46,673 bases of DNA from Amoebophrya sp. A120 (Eukaryota; Sar; Dinophyceae; Syndiniales; Amoebophryaceae), in contig CAJINV010000006.1 in the NCBI GenBank assembly GCA_905178155.1, positions 105,415 to 152,087 of the forward strand, given 5' to 3'. Positions within the stretch are counted from its first letter, which is position 1; every line of letters begins with the position of its first letter. The position numbers and the translations under genes are program-made. Shown here piece by piece: positions 19,901-29,832 of this stretch. The notes beneath the pieces were generated by a model. That model was not told where the DNA came from, did no database searches, and saw nothing but the letters and a program-made list of their open reading frames with translations.

Positions 19901-21786
19901 GGCACGAAAAAGCCTTCTTACCTGTCACGCAAAAACGCAGTTTTCCATGCGAAATACGTAAGACATGGCCGCCAAAAAATTTGTCATGCATAGCTGCGTA
20001 TTGCAGTGCGTCTATCATTCATTTTTAGGATTACAGGTTTCCAGACCCAGACATTTTTACAGTTGATACGTCTCCGGGTTCTCCGGGCTCTCGGGTTGGG
20101 GGAAAGGGCTCCGCTGGCTGTGTACTATGGCGCCCGGCAGCGACGAGGGTCAGGAGGTGCTGCATCCTCTTCACCATTTCCTCCCCCTTTTCCTCTCCCA
20201 CTACACGAAGGGCTCGATTCTTCTCACGCAATATGCAAGAAAAAAAAGTGTATAAAGTGGAAGTCTGTGACGCAGAAAATGCAAAACAGTGACGCTTGAT
20301 GTCATACTCCACATGCGTCATAAACTCGTTTCCTACGTGTCTGTTTTCCCGTGCTATCTGCGCATGACAAGTTTTTCTTGTCAGGGAAGACAAACTTGTG
20401 ATGCTGTTTTCCCAAAAGACCTACACTATCACGGTTTTTTTCTTTGATACACAAGTCTTCCAGCTCGTTGCGCAACCCGCAGTAGGCGGAGTTTTTGTAT
20501 CGCGGGGAAAAATCCCTCTTCCCCATATCGAAAAGGTACGTCGCAGAAAATTTGCAATGCTGATTTGCGACCACAAATCATCTCTGTCTTGCAAGAAGGC
20601 AACTTTTCCACAGGCTCTGCCGCATTATGCAGGCGGTTTGTGAAGATGCTGTTTGGCCTACCGCGCAGATTTTTCTCATGCTAAGCGACTAAGTAGGCCA
20701 AACCCTCTCTACTCAGGCTTGATGTGGGCCTGCAGTCCTCTTCAGTAAGACAAATCTGATTTGTGTACGGAAATCCAGCATCACAGACTTGGTTTCGATA
20801 TGTTGGGGAGGAGGATTTTTCTTTTTGATATTTTGCGGTCGGGGTTCAGGTCCTCACGGACTTTTCGCAACCTCAGTCCCCGCAAATTCAGTTCGTGTCG
20901 CTGCTTCAGGAAATCATCCAGGATCCTTTTCTCCGCGGAGAGCTTGGCCTGAACCTTCTTCACAAACTCAACCGTGTTTTCCTCGTTCTCCCCTAGTTCC
21001 TCGGGTGCTGGCGTGTAGGCCGGTTCTTGCAGGAGCACCGGTCGTCCTCGTTTGGAGAGTCCGCATTCGGACGTTGACAAAACATCTGGAGTTTTTTTAC
21101 CTTCTGTGAACAATACAGCCGCTGGAGGAGCCGGAGTTGTGCCACGACCCGCTTGTTCAACATTTTCTTCTATCAAATGTAAAAGTGTCTGGGTCTGGAA
21201 ACTTGTGATGCTGGGTGGCGTCTCATGATGAGGCCACAAGTGCTGGCTCAGCATGACAAGTTTCTGAGCTTCTAGGTGTTGCCTGTTCTGCATGACAAAC
21301 TGCATTCCTGCATCACAGAAAAGTGGAGCTATTGGGTAACGTGCATGACAGATTTAAGAGTCATGCCAGACAAGCATGACACACATGCTTTCTTCCAGAC
21401 CCAGACATTTTTGCATTTCATATCTTCCCCATCAGAAACGGGTCGAGAACCACCCTCACATTCTGGATCGAGAACCTCCACACTGCTGGAAGAAACAGAA
21501 GCATCGCAAGAAAAAACTGTTTCACTGTGAACCTGTGATGCAGCAGAGAACGAAGCGCCAAAGTGTTCGTCCTGCTTCTACACCTGCAACACAATGGCTT
21601 TTTAGTCATGTTTTCATCCCTTGGGGAACGCGCATGGCAAATTTTCTGTGTCATGTGTTGCAAACTTGTGACGCAGATCTTGCAATAGATCCATCACAGT
21701 GAAAAAGTTTTTTCATGGGATAAGAAATGCTGGACCGCGGTCGTTCATCTCGAAGCCAGAAGGTGGAAAATGCAGAAGGCAGAGGT
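16908..21786 (-). CDS. Unknown protein, about 640 codons; paralogue of the 8635-15048 gene
   Basis: Exons seen, 5' to 3': 21723-21786, 21423-21501, 20831-21170, 20450-20497, 20069-20231, 19719-19817, 19356-19455, 18956-19041, 18435-18688, 17602-18182, 17265-17339, 16908-16994. It matches the C-terminal half of the 1149-aa protein: RKVREDLNPDRK against RKIREDIENLVYK, EELHEQCVRIFVQGSAVID against EELHSQCLQSFVDGAVVID, and ILDNVLQKRLPAE against IFDNVVQKRLPED. A Ser/Thr/Asn-rich tail follows. There is no UIM-like region. The start is unresolved: the frame is open to 22022 but has no ATG and meets a TAG upstream. An ATG at 21748 fits only if both repeat copies of the 21502 introner were removed. The reading frame of the last exon is also uncertain because the 16995-17264 junction is eroded. 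Confidence 0.78.
16995..17264. mobile_element. Introner, family A, asymmetric right end, eroded
   Basis: TATCAACTGCAAATATCCAA at left; right end reads CAGATCGATATTTGCAGTGG. Flanks GCTGT and TCTCT match at only 3 of 5, and the exact right end could be 17264 or 17270. Confidence 0.75.
17340..17601. mobile_element. Introner, family A
   Basis: TATCAACTGTAAAAATGTCT at left, TTTTTACAGTTGATA at right. Perfect TATCA flanks. The best intact relative of the relict at 868-1474. Confidence 0.95.
18183..18434. mobile_element. Introner, family A
   Basis: TATCGAATGCAAATATGTCT at left, ATTTACATTTGATA at right. Flanks GTTTC and GCTTA; either copy gives ADVAKRETDE. Confidence 0.88.
18689..18955. mobile_element. 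Introner, family A
   Basis: TATCCAGTGCAAAAATGTCT at left, TTTCGCACCTGATA at right. Flanks TTTTC and GCTTC. Removal joins NARNYLK to WRVNSVK. Confidence 0.88.
19042..19355. mobile_element. Introner, family C
   Basis: TATTGCAAGGAAAAATCCCC at left, GGTTTTTCACTTTGATA at right. Flanks CACAG and CGCAG. Removal joins KLAEAC to EELHEQ. Confidence 0.93.
19456..19718. mobile_element. Introner, family A
   Basis: AATCAAATGCAAAAATGTCT at left, TTTTTGCATTTGATA at right. Direct repeats are eroded, but the frame is kept with either flank. Confidence 0.88.
19818..20068. mobile_element. Introner, family A
   Basis: TATGAAGTGTAAAAATGTCT at left, TTTTTACAGTTGATA at right. Perfect CGTCT flanks. Confidence 0.95.
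20232..20449. mobile_element. Introner, family E
   Basis: TATGCAAGAAAAAAAAGTGT at left, GGTTTTTTTCTTTGATA at right. Flanks CGCAA and CACAA. Removal joins LEDL to REKNRAL. Confidence 0.92.
20498..20830. mobile_element. Introner, family C
   Basis: TATCGCGGGGAAAAATCCCT at left, GATTTTTCTTTTTGATA at right. Perfect TTTTG flanks. Leaves a 48-nt exon to its left. Confidence 0.95.
21171..21422. mobile_element. Introner, family A
   Basis: TATCAAATGTAAAAGTGTCT at left, TTTTTGCATTTCATA at right. Perfect TCTTC flanks. Reverse-complementary copy of the 22357-22608 element. Confidence 0.95.
21502..21722. mobile_element. Introner, family D
   Basis: CATCGCAAGAAAAAACTGTT at left, GTTTTTTCATGGGATA at right. 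Flanks AGAAG and AGAAA. Confidence 0.9.
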
Positions 21787-22022
21787 TATCAAATGTAAAA
21801 ACGTGTGGGTCTCGAAACTGAATGATAGACGCACTGCAGTACGCAGCTATGCATGACAAATTTTTTGGTTGCCATGTCTTACGTAGTCCGCATGGCACAC
21901 TGCGTTTTTGCATGACAGGTAAGAGGGGTTTTTCGTGCCTATGCAACACAGATTCTCGAATCACGCCAGACAAGCATGACAAACTTGCATTCTTCCAGAC
22001 CCAGACATTTTTACAGTTGATA
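21787..22022. mobile_element. Introner, family A
   Basis: TATCAAATGTAAAAACGTGT at left, TTTTTACAGTTGATA at right. Flanks GAGGT and GAGGC. May lie in 5' UTR of the 16908-21786 gene, whose start is unresolved. Confidence 0.92.
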
Positions 22023-22300
22023 GAGGCGCAAAAGCAGAAGGCGGAGGGCACAAGTGTCGCTATTATGCACGGTGCAAATAACCTTCTATCGTACCAGAGT
22101 CGTCGTGGAAAAAAATTTTTATTGCATTTTGTTTCAATTTTTTCAATAAAGGGAAATAAAGTTAAATGGATTATTTGCATGATATGCTGCCTCAAGCAGG
22201 AATTTCTACTAGTAGAGTAGTTGTCACGACAGTAGTACTAGCTCTAATTTACTATGCAACGAAATGCGCGATAGTACAGGTACAACTTTTGATGCACAGG

Positions 22301-23937
22301 TCATACTGCAAGTCTCCATTGCTGTTCGGGCGGGAAAGTAGCCGCGGCCGAAGAAGTATCAAATGTAAAAATGTCTGGGTCTGGAAGAGTGCATGTTTGT
22401 CATGCTTGTCTGGCATGACTCTCAAATCTGTCATGCACGTTACCCAAGAGCGCCACTTTTGTGCCATTCAGAAACGCAGCTTGTCATGCAGAATAGGCAA
22501 CACCTAGAAGCTCAGAAACTTGCCATGCTGAGCCAGCACTTGTGGCCTCCTCATGATACGCCACCCAGCATCACAAGTTTCCAGACCCAGACACTTTTGC
22601 ATTTGATAAGAAGAGGAAGCAGGGTTAACAGCAGATGTAGTTGCCAGGGAATGGTAGTTCTGCTTCTTACTGGTACTGCCGACCTTAGTGTCGTCTTTGG
22701 GTAGTAGGACGGTTTTTTTGTCGTTATTTGCCGGGTAGTTGTTGTGAGACCGTTTCTTGGTAGGAAGACGCTTGTTGGGAGGTAGTAAGACGGTTTTTTT
22801 GTCGTTCTTCTTCTTTTTGTTGATTTCAAAAAGCGCACCAGTATTGGAAGACCAGGGCGTTTTTCGGACGGCGCCACTCGAGGAAGCAGCGGCTTTAATC
22901 GGGGAAAAGCGTATTTTCTGTTTACTATTACCGGCGCCAGAATTTTTGCCCGTACTAGCAGAGGAAGAGCCATGGTTTGCGACTCCGTTCCTCTGTGCAG
23001 AAGATGAGGTCGCGGCAGGTCCGGACTTCTTGTTCCGCTTGGCGCTGGAAGAAGGAGGGGTGAAGCCCGGGTTGTTCTTCGCCAACTTCCCGCTCTTCTC
23101 GGTGTTCTTCTTGTTTTCAGAATTGACAGAGGAAAAACGGGAGAAGGGCTGCTGTTTCGCATCACCGGAACTCGCGCTAGCACTCTCCTGCTGGATCATC
23201 GCATGGCTGGATAAAAACACGGACTTGGACGACAACGAACGGTCTTGCCTCTTCGACACTGTTGGCGCGCCGTCAACATTCTTGGCACAAGTAGACTTCC
23301 GCCCCTGCTCTTCTTGTTGTGTATTGCAAACGCGTCTGGGAGGTCCTACGCGTTTACTTTTACTTCCAGCGAGGGCGGAAGACGAAGAGGATGGCAATCC
23401 CGCGTTTATTCCTGGTCCGTGGCCAAACAGCTGTGGATGTATTTTTTGTTTTTCGTTGCACTTTTCTTTATACTGATACTGAAAAAGATGATCCGCATGA
23501 TACTGTCTGGACTGCAAAACACTCGTCTCTAGCATGACAAACATCAAATGCAGCACAGACTGATGCACAAAAGTCAAAAACTATACCTCGACCTCCCTGT
23601 TCATTTTCTGCTTCTCCTTCTGCAGCCGGTACTTCTCAAAAACCGCGATCTTGTTTGACGAATTTTTCGACTGTAGTTGTATTTCGCGGTTGATTGGGCT
23701 TAAACAAGCATCGGATGACAATAAATCACCCCTGTTTACTACTGCCGGAGCAGGACGTGGACGTCCCGCAACTGCCATTCCGTTTTCCCCTTCGTCTCGA
23801 GCATTCAGCTTATTCTCTCTGCCGACCTTAGTGTCGTCTTTGGGTAGCAGGACGGTTTTTTTGTCGTTCTTCTTCTTTTTGTTGCTTCCAAAAAACGCAC
23901 CAGGGGGCGTTTTTGGATACCGTTTGCCTGGATACAT
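22301..23937 (-). CDS. 423-aa Lys/Ser-rich protein with three internal NDKKTVLLP repeats
   Basis: Exons 23587-23937, 22609-23478 and 22301-22356; 424 codons including TGA. The first ATG after the 5' introner is at 23937 (MYPGKRYPKT). The motif NDKKTVLLPKDDTKVG occurs twice almost unchanged (near the N-terminus after GSNKKKK and near the C-terminus), and a third copy (NKKKKNDKKTVLLPPNKR) lies between. The rest is Ser/Ala/Asn-rich and basic, with no membrane segment, so a nuclear or nucleic-acid-associated role is a guess only. The first intron, 23479-23586, is the one intron in the window that fits GT-AG and has no introner-type flanking repeats. The second is a family A introner. Confidence 0.85.
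22357..22608. mobile_element. Introner, family A
   Basis: TATCAAATGTAAAAATGTCT at left, CTTTTGCATTTGATA at right. Perfect AGAAG flanks. Opposite orientation to its close relatives at 8771, 21171 and 38733. Confidence 0.95.
23479..23586 (-). other. GT-AG spliceosomal intron (108 nt)
   Basis: On the minus strand the donor is GAG/GTATAG and the acceptor TTTTTCAG/TATCAG, joining REVE to YQYKEK in frame. No 5-bp direct repeat. It still holds an introner-like TTTGTCATGC word, so it may be an old introner. Confidence 0.65.
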
Positions 23938-23940
23938 CTT

Positions 23941-24101
23941 TATCACAGGAAAAAGTGTTAACGTTAACGGAATTTGTGATGCAATACAGCATCACAAAAC
24001 GTGCCCAAATTTGTAATGCATAACATGCATGCTGGGCAAAATTTGTCATGCTCATTTGCAATCCATGAAAACCGTTAACGTTAACACTTTTTTGTTTCAT
24101 A
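23941..24101. mobile_element. Introner, family J (GTTAACGTTAAC ends), 5' UTR
   Basis: TATCACAGGAAAAAGTGTTA at left; the right end reads inward TATGAAACAAAAAAGTGTTA. Both arms contain the palindrome GTTAACGTTAAC. Perfect ATCTT flanks. Shortest complete introner with clean ends apart from family G (161 bp), just upstream of the ATG at 23937. Confidence 0.92.
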
Positions 24102-25773
24102 ATCTTCAGGAAAGAACCAGAATCCCCTCTCGAGAATGTTAATGTTAATCGAAGATCTCCTTGCTGTCACACTTCATCGGAGCAGGAGCACACAGCTCAT
24201 CGGATCGTAAATGTTGTGAAGGACCACGTGAAGAGGAACATCAAAGCTTGTATGATATCTTTTTGGAACAACAAAATCAAAGCTTGTATGAGAAGATCTC
24301 TTCGGAACAACAACAACATCACCAACTACATGTTGACGTCGAGCTGGGTCGTGGCGGACCATAATATAGCGGTAGAATGTAAGTCATGTCCTGGCCTCGT
24401 CACTAGAAGGCAACAAGTTTATTGGCACCGGGACGACGACGAGAGGGTGAAGAACACAGTATTAAATCGTCTTTGAAGAAGCTGATGATGAAAAGCAGCC
24501 CTTGTTGTAAAAATCAGTGGGCATCAAGAATATTTTTATGTACCGGGACGACCACCACGCTGGGAACATCAAAGCAAGAGATCTGCTCCTCGATTTGTCT
24601 CTACTTCTGCCCTTGCTGTGGCTTGGACACTGATGGGAAAAAAGTTCTTGCTGTAGTCCTATTCAACATTTTCAGGTCCCTGTACTACTGCAAAACCGGT
24701 AAACAGAACCGCTTGTCCTGTCAGTCTCGAACGAATCTTCGAGCTGTGACATCAAGGGAAGGCTTTGCGTACAGGAGAGTAGAAAACGTCTGGTACACAT
24801 AAACACCCTGGGCGGGGGTTGTGTTGAAAAATGCGAAACTCTTCTACGTCAAAAATCCATTCATCTACGAGCATGTTGTTCTTGTAGTATTCATACAGCA
24901 CTACAACTAGTACCCTGCCAGCATTCCGAAATGGATACATATGCTGTGCCAGTTTTCATAAACAGTTCAGACATCGTACACGATGGCAAGCAGCGGTGGT
25001 ATGTGATATGGCGCTTTTGCTACGCGCACTCGATTTGTTCATATATGTTTTTTCTACTGTATGTATCTGTATGCGTATGGAGAGCGAGAACAACCTGAAA
25101 CGTGTATTTAGTGCCTTTTATGTAGTTTCGATATTATATTTTTGAAAACGACGCTGGGCCTAGTGCCACTCTTGACGTGAATAAAAATCTAACTTTATTT
25201 GCTGCGGAAGAGATTGTTGTAGCTCCCAATGTGTTGACGAGCAGCAGGAGCTTCGTGATACCGTTTCGAGAAATTTTCGAAAATTGTGAAGGAGCAGCGT
25301 TGTCGCATTTTTGCGGCATAGCTTGTCTCGTTCTGATAAAAGTAAACCACTGTTAATATTGGGGCGAGAGTTTTTAGAATGTGCTTTTCTATTGTTCAAA
25401 GAGATGAATTTAACAACCTACGGCATTTTTGCGATTCACGTGATATTAGGCATTTGGCAGAAAATCAATTCTTTCTGCCACTAAAAATGCCAACACTCAG
25501 TTACGTCTTCAATTTGTTTAGCAAAAACCACTCAGAAGTCAAGTCTTTATATCGTTGCTCGCAGCATCAAAATTTCTAAGTGAGCTTTTTGTAGTCCTTG
25601 ATAAGCTCGTCGAACTACCCTCAAAAACGTATACAACCATTCGCCGGGTCCTTCGGCCGAGAAACGTATACAACCGTTCGCAGAGGGCCGAGAAACGGCC
25701 CTCTTTACTGAAGAGGGGCCGCGAGCAAAAGAACTCGCGCTCGAGCCCCTGCGTTTTCTGTGGGGCGAGCCAT
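24102..25773. other. Intergenic gap with degenerate direct repeats and 3'-flank hairpins
   Basis: No supported gene or introner. ATCAAAGCTTGTATGA occurs at about 24239 and 24275, and CCGGGACGAC at about 24428 and 24542. Near the stop of the 994-aa gene, AACGTATACAACC occurs twice (near 25627 and 25664). Two hairpins follow: 25682-25704 (AGAGGGCCG, AGAAA, CGGCCCTCT) and 25715-25749 (GGGGC-CGCGAG ... CTCGCG ... GCCCC). Confidence 0.6.
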
Positions 25774-28700
25774 CTATTGTTCGCCAGTTTCATCCGGCTG
25801 AAAGGAATAATAGCCAAAATCACTATCCTGAGTAAAAACATCCCCACACCAGAGTCAAGATGGGGATTTCGCAACACAAACCTAGAACTTTTGGGGGTCA
25901 CGCATCACAAGTTGCAGTCCGTAGTGTAGTGCAGGTTCGCAAGGCAAGCTGCATCAGAAATCCATCTGCTCATCCTGTTTACAGCATTACAAATTCCAAA
26001 ACACGACTAAAAATGCCTCTCCTGGCGATGCGCATTACAAATGTTCCTGTGCTTGCAAATCTGCATGACAACTCTGGTGTGGGGACGTTTTTACTCAGGA
26101 TAATCACCGTAGGGTCCAGACTCTCCATGGTAATGACCAAGCGCAACTAGATATGCAAGAAAAAAAGTGTGTATAGTGTAACTCTGTCATGCAGAACATG
26201 CAACAGAGTTACACCTGTCATGCCAGACAAGCATGAAGTCCTCTTTTTATTTGTGTTTTCCCTTACAAACCACGCATGAGAGGTTTTCTCTGTCATGCAG
26301 AACAAATTTGTGATGCTGTTCCTCCAAGAAAGTTACACTTACACACTTTTTTTCCTGGATACTAGATGGTCCGTGAGCAACGAGCTGCCCGGCGAATCAG
26401 TTACATACCGGCTAGCGCTCTCTTCAGAGTACAAATCATCCTGTTGGCCCAGCGAATCAGTAGCGCTCTGTTCATCGTACAAATCCTTCCGTTGGCCACC
26501 GTCGTACATACTCTGTCCTCTGGGTTGTTGTGTCATCTTATCCCGAGCAGCCCCTCGCTGCCACACTCCTGGCGGCTTGCTTCTCCCGCGCGAGGGCGAC
26601 CGGGCGCTCTGTTCAGGGTACGAACCTTTCCGTTGGTCACCGTCGTACATACTGTGTCCTCTGGGTTGTTGTGTCATCTCATCCCGATTTTTATCCCGTC
26701 GCAGCCACACCCCTGGCGGCTTGCTTGTCCCGCGCGAAGGTTGCGACCGGTTTCTCTTTCCTCGCAAGAGCTGCTTAGTAGGATTTTTCTGCCCTTGTTC
26801 CAGAACGATAGCACTGTCTTTCCCGGGAGCAGCAGCCGCTTGCACCATGCCTCCGTCGAAAGAGGGCGGCTGCGCATGCTGCGGCGAGTCAGGACGAGAC
26901 CCTGGCGGCGACGGGCCTCGTGGGGGGCGAGCCACGTTGAAAGATCCGGCGTCGGGATGGTGTGTGCTCGGTCCAGCTATGTTCGCAAAATCATAACTAA
27001 ATTCGCCAGAATAAAACTCCTCTCCCGGATGAAGCAGTGATCCAGCTTCTGCTCCAGCTCTTTTCTGCGGCGGCACATATAGTGGAGGCTGCTTCGTCCC
27101 TGTTGCTGCTCGTCCTCCCGGACTGGTTTCTTCAGCAGGTGCATTTTTTACAGAACCCGCCCCCGCTTGCCCTTCCACCTTTCCGGGGCGTAACGGCCCA
27201 CCGTCCGCTCTCTTTGCAGGAGGGGGGACCACGCTTGTGGTCCTGCGGGCGGGTTGCTGGTCGTGCCTATGGGCTGCCCGAGAGGTTGACTTTTCGCGCG
27301 GCCGCTGAGAAGTCGTGTGTTGTTCCCTAGCCGCCAGCATCTTCTCGTGGGCCGCCTGCGAAAACCTAGGCTCCCCTGAAGCACGTCGTAACGCCGAGCG
27401 AAACAGGTCCTGCGAGGATTGCGCGTGGGTCGTGGTGGTGGTCTCAGCACGACTACACAGTTCTTGATCACCAAAAATGTTATTTGTCTCGTGCTCCGCC
27501 TCCGGCGCAGAAACAATCTCCTTTGCTGCCACTGTGTTCACGGCGCCCGACGCAGTGCTTGCAGTGTTACAGTCTGGGAAGACCGCCGGGCCCCCTCCTG
27601 CCTGTGGCGTAGTGGGAGTGGCACCACTCGTCCCTGTAGTATCTGCAGGGCCGTGTAGTTGTCCGGGAGGAGGTGCTGGCACGGAGGTGTAAGTAGCGCA
27701 GGGGCTGCACCAAGCCCACGTGTAGTTGTTCGGCATAGAGTTGCTGCCATCATTTTTTCCCGGGTCGTTGTACGGAGCTGCTGGTGCGGCCCACACGAAA
27801 GGACAAGGGGATACAACTAACGGGGATGGCTGTGCCTGTCCCGGAGAGCAGTGAAGAGCCATTGCCGGATTATGATGCGGCATCACCTGCCACATTCCGC
27901 CCGCTTGTGGCCACGGAGGACTGTAGAACTGCACATTTGCTGCACTGCTGCCGGGGCAATCTCCACCTGATACAGTAGTAGAAGTCGCGCCACAAGAACT
28001 CATCGTGACGTCAGCCGAAGAACGGGGTTCTCGGTGCGCAGAGTGGTCGTGTGTTGACCTCGATATCGATTCGTCACTATACCCATCTTTAGTGGTGGTC
28101 GAAGAGGGAGCTGCCACTGCAGCCGGCGACTTTGGCGTTTGCTGTGCGGCAGTGTTTTGATGTCCAGCAGGAGGTGCTGGCACTCCAGGACTGCTGGACG
28201 GGCAGGAGCCACGCTTTAGTAGTCCTACGCCTGCCGCGTCGACCACACGAGCGCTGCCTTGTTGCTCGAGCAGTCTCTGCTGCTCATGCAGTCGCTGCTG
28301 TTCCTGCAGCAATAGTTGTTTTTTCTGCTTTTGTTGTTCCAACAACATGCTGTGCGCTCGCCTTTTCATTTCGTCGTTGTGTGGACAGTTTTCCGCAATC
28401 CGGCATAGCTGTATGGAAGTGTCAGAGGCGAAATTTACAAAATCGAAAAATTTGTGATGCACAAAATCGATGTCAGTTGGAGCCTCAGTTTCCATGTGGC
28501 GCATGACAAATTTCGGAAGTACCCAAATCCAGTCTGTCATGCTGTTTGGGCAAAGAAGACTCCTCCTGTAATGCTACTCTGGCAGCACTACATTGCATAC
28601 CCCTAAACGGGCTTACAATCGGTCTCATTTGCCTGCTCCCCAATACAGGCCTTCAGTGCCGTACATTTTATGCATCGCAAATTTTTCGCTTTTGTCGATT

Positions 28701-29832
28701 TCGATCCTGACACATCCATAAGCTGACCGGTCTTTGTATCCAGATCACACATGACCACGGCCCACCCGAGTTATGCATTGCAAAGAGGTCTGGGTCTGGA
28801 AGAATACAAACTTGTGATGCGCATTCCAGAACACAGAAAAATCTCCCATGTATAGGCAGCAAAAGTTGCCCACTTTCTGTCACCAAAATGGGGGATCTGT
28901 CATGCGGATTCGGCATTGCGGAAGCTTCTCGAAACCTGTGATGCTAGAGCTTCCGTGCCAGACCTTCTTTGTCATGCAAAAACAGCCTGACTCTTCCAGA
29001 CTGACCCAGCCATTTTTACATTTGATACGAGTTCTTGGCACGCAACGTCATTCGGCGGCGTAACACCATCCGATTTCTGGAGGTGAAGCTTGCCGTCCGG
29101 GCCCAGGACGGCGTAGTGACCGGGCGAGTACCACACGACTTCACCTCCTGGGAGGACCGCACCTTTTTCGGTTCTTTCTCCTGGACACAAGCCGGGGGAG
29201 GAGCTCCCGGGGTGGACCACTTGCCCCGGTTGCGGCGGCGATACGGGAAGGTGCTGCTCCAGGTGGATCTGCTGTTGCTGGGGTTGCTGCTGCTGCTGCT
29301 GTTCCTGCTGCACCATCGATCCTCGTGTTTCCTGCGCAGGAGCCGGAGCACCAGAGGCCGTTTGCTTGTCGTCCCGCTGCGTATTGAAACAAGAACCTGG
29401 CAAGAACTCAGCTGTTGGACGACGACAAGCGGGGTCGATCTTCTCCTCTTCGTTTTCTTTTGTGCGTTTCATAAAAAGTTTCGTGTTCCGCTCGAACCGA
29501 GAAAAGGCTCCGCGAGGACGCGAACACGTTGCTGGAGTAGGCGCAGTTGTTGCTGCATCTTCACCTCCCTCGAGGACACCACGTCCTTGTGCTCCTCCTG
29601 CGCAGCAAGGGCATTCTCCGTTGGTCCCGGTCTTGTTGTTCTCCGCAAACCCGGTGGTGCGCAGGGCATGGGCGTCAAGGACATTGTGCGAGATGAGGCC
29701 ACTGATGTTCAGCTTCAGGGCGAAAAAAACAACTGCACACGTGGTGGTCGCCGACCAGGGTAGCAGGTTTAGGACCATCGTGCGGGCGGGCACAACGCTC
29801 GGCCTCCGGTAGTAGTTCATCTTGCTGTTCAT
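25774..29832 (-). CDS. 994-aa Pro/Gln/Ser-rich protein with N-terminal hydrophobic segment and C-terminal tandem repeat
   Basis: Exons 29028-29832, 28721-28771, 26362-28411, 26103-26151 and 25774-25823 give 995 codons including TAG. The first ATG is at 29832. A hydrophobic stretch at about residues 18-39 could be a signal anchor. A Gln-rich tract and then EVVWYSPGHYAVLGPDGKLH follow, then a Cys/His group C-x9-C-x5-C-x-H (VVMCDLDTK ... LCRIAENCPH) near residues 275-295 that resembles but does not match a CCCH finger. The middle is Gln-rich coiled coil and Pro-rich disorder. Near the C-terminus is a two-copy repeat of roughly 45 residues, each with SKPPGVW, MTQQPRG and SMYDG. The end reads YGDFGYYSFQPDETGEQ. 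Family not recognised. The exon at 26362-28411 is the longest uninterrupted one in the window. Confidence 0.87.
25824..26102. mobile_element. Introner, family B
   Basis: TATCCTGAGTAAAAACATCC at left, TTTTTACTCAGGATA at right. Perfect ATCAC flanks. Opposite orientation to 2924-3217, judged from the GAGTCAAGATGGG and GCATGACAACTCTGG ends. Confidence 0.95.
26152..26361. mobile_element. Introner, family E
   Basis: TATGCAAGAAAAAAAGTGTG at left, CTTTTTTTCCTGGATA at right. Perfect CTAGA flanks. Removal joins LTDHL to VALGHYH. Confidence 0.95.
28412..28720. mobile_element. Introner, family K (about 49-bp terminal repeats)
   Basis: TATGGAAGTGTCAGAGGCGA at left; the right end reads inward TATGGATGTGTCAGGATCGA. 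Similarity continues to GAAAAATTTGTGATGC. Perfect AGCTG flanks. The only copy in the window. Confidence 0.93.
28772..29027. mobile_element. Introner, family A
   Basis: TATGCATTGCAAAGAGGTCT at left, TTTTTACATTTGATA at right. Perfect CGAGT flanks. Removal joins VACQEL to GWAVVMC. Confidence 0.95.

Noticed and set aside
22757-23476. 239-aa plus-strand ORF
   Set aside because: Shadow of the Lys/Ser-rich minus-strand exon 22609-23478.
26295-27040. Long plus-strand ORFs opposite the 994-aa gene
   Set aside because: Antisense shadows of the exon at 26362-28411, which has intact junctions and codon counts on the minus strand.
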